Assembly: GCA_045658305.1 (NCBI GenBank)
Contig: JAZOUT010000137.1
Span: forward strand, 1-12,753
Direction of reading: 5' to 3'
DNA length: 12,753 bases
DNA from: Aphodosoma sp045658305
Lineage (GTDB): Bacteria; Bacteroidota; Bacteroidia; Bacteroidales; Paludibacteraceae
Part shown: one piece after another, positions 12,709-12,753 of the stretch
Position numbering within the stretch: position 1 is the first letter of the stretch
How the letters are laid out: the number at the start of each line of letters is the position of its first letter
Notes under the pieces: model-generated
What the model was told of the DNA's origin: nothing
Databases searched by the model: none
What the model saw: the letters and a program-made list of their open reading frames with translations, nothing else
Made by a program: the position numbers and the translations under genes

Positions 12709-12753
12709 TTATCGTTGATTTAATACAGATTCAATAATACTGAAGTCAGAAAG
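12709..12753 (-). CDS. map: 3' end of a gene, probably methionine aminopeptidase
   Basis: From the right edge the minus strand reads 14 sense codons (LSDFSIIESVLNQR) and a TAA at 12709, in a frame that stays open to the edge. The sequence resembles the C-terminal tail of Bacteroidales methionine aminopeptidases, and map commonly sits between secY and infA in this group. The fragment is too short for proof; the name rests mainly on gene order. Confidence 0.45.
   Translation of the reverse strand, partial: LSDFSIIESVLNQR

Overview
The window looks like a chromosomal segment from the phylum Bacteroidota, most likely order Bacteroidales. The evidence is the infA-rpmJ-rpsM-rpsK-rpsD-rpoA-rplQ order, a cysteine-poor (C-minus) L36, promoter elements of the TTTG / TAnnTTTG type, mostly absent Shine-Dalgarno sequences, and a type V (Mfa/Fim-like) fimbrial locus with DUF3575, DUF5119 and fimbrillin genes. 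I do not assign a genus. Every gene I accept is on the minus strand, so transcription runs from high to low coordinates.

Right part (about 9.37-12.75 kb): the distal end of the spc/alpha ribosomal operon. It begins with a few codons that are probably the 3' end of map. Then come infA, rpmJ, rpsM, rpsK, rpsD, rpoA and rplQ with gaps of only 5-27 bp, ending in a strong hairpin plus T-tract terminator. Middle (7.73-9.37 kb): a monocistronic YifB/ComM-type AAA+ ATPase gene. Its consensus promoter begins inside the T-tract of the rplQ terminator.

Centre gap (7.19-7.73 kb): about 540 bp of very AT-rich DNA without a credible gene. It holds a candidate promoter for the fimbrial locus, a dyad near its predicted start point, an 18-base homopolymer just upstream of the promoter, and two hairpins.

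Left part (1-7.17 kb): the fimbrial locus. In transcription order it has an OmpA-like/DUF3575 fusion protein, a translationally coupled DUF5119 lipoprotein, two paralogous fimbrillin lipoproteins each carrying an extra C-terminal beta-helix-like domain, and a third fimbrillin that runs off the left edge. The spaces between fimbrillin genes are full of structured DNA: 40-bp-period arrays of REP-like palindromes, two near-identical 30-nt hairpins downstream of the beta-helix fimbrillins, and an 11-bp tandem repeat. I find no Bacteroidota-type promoter in front of any individual fimbrillin gene, and the hairpins lack T-tracts on the coding strand. This fits one long transcript whose segments may be tuned by RNA structure.

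How the parts may work together (inference): the DUF3575 and DUF5119 proteins would be envelope-side partners, and the fimbrillins would be lipoprotein precursors matured at a conserved arginine. The beta-helix domains would make two of them non-standard pilins, perhaps tip or ligand-binding subunits. The homopolymer and the repeat-flanked cassette offer two possible routes to phase or antigenic variation. The ribosomal genes and the ATPase are ordinary.
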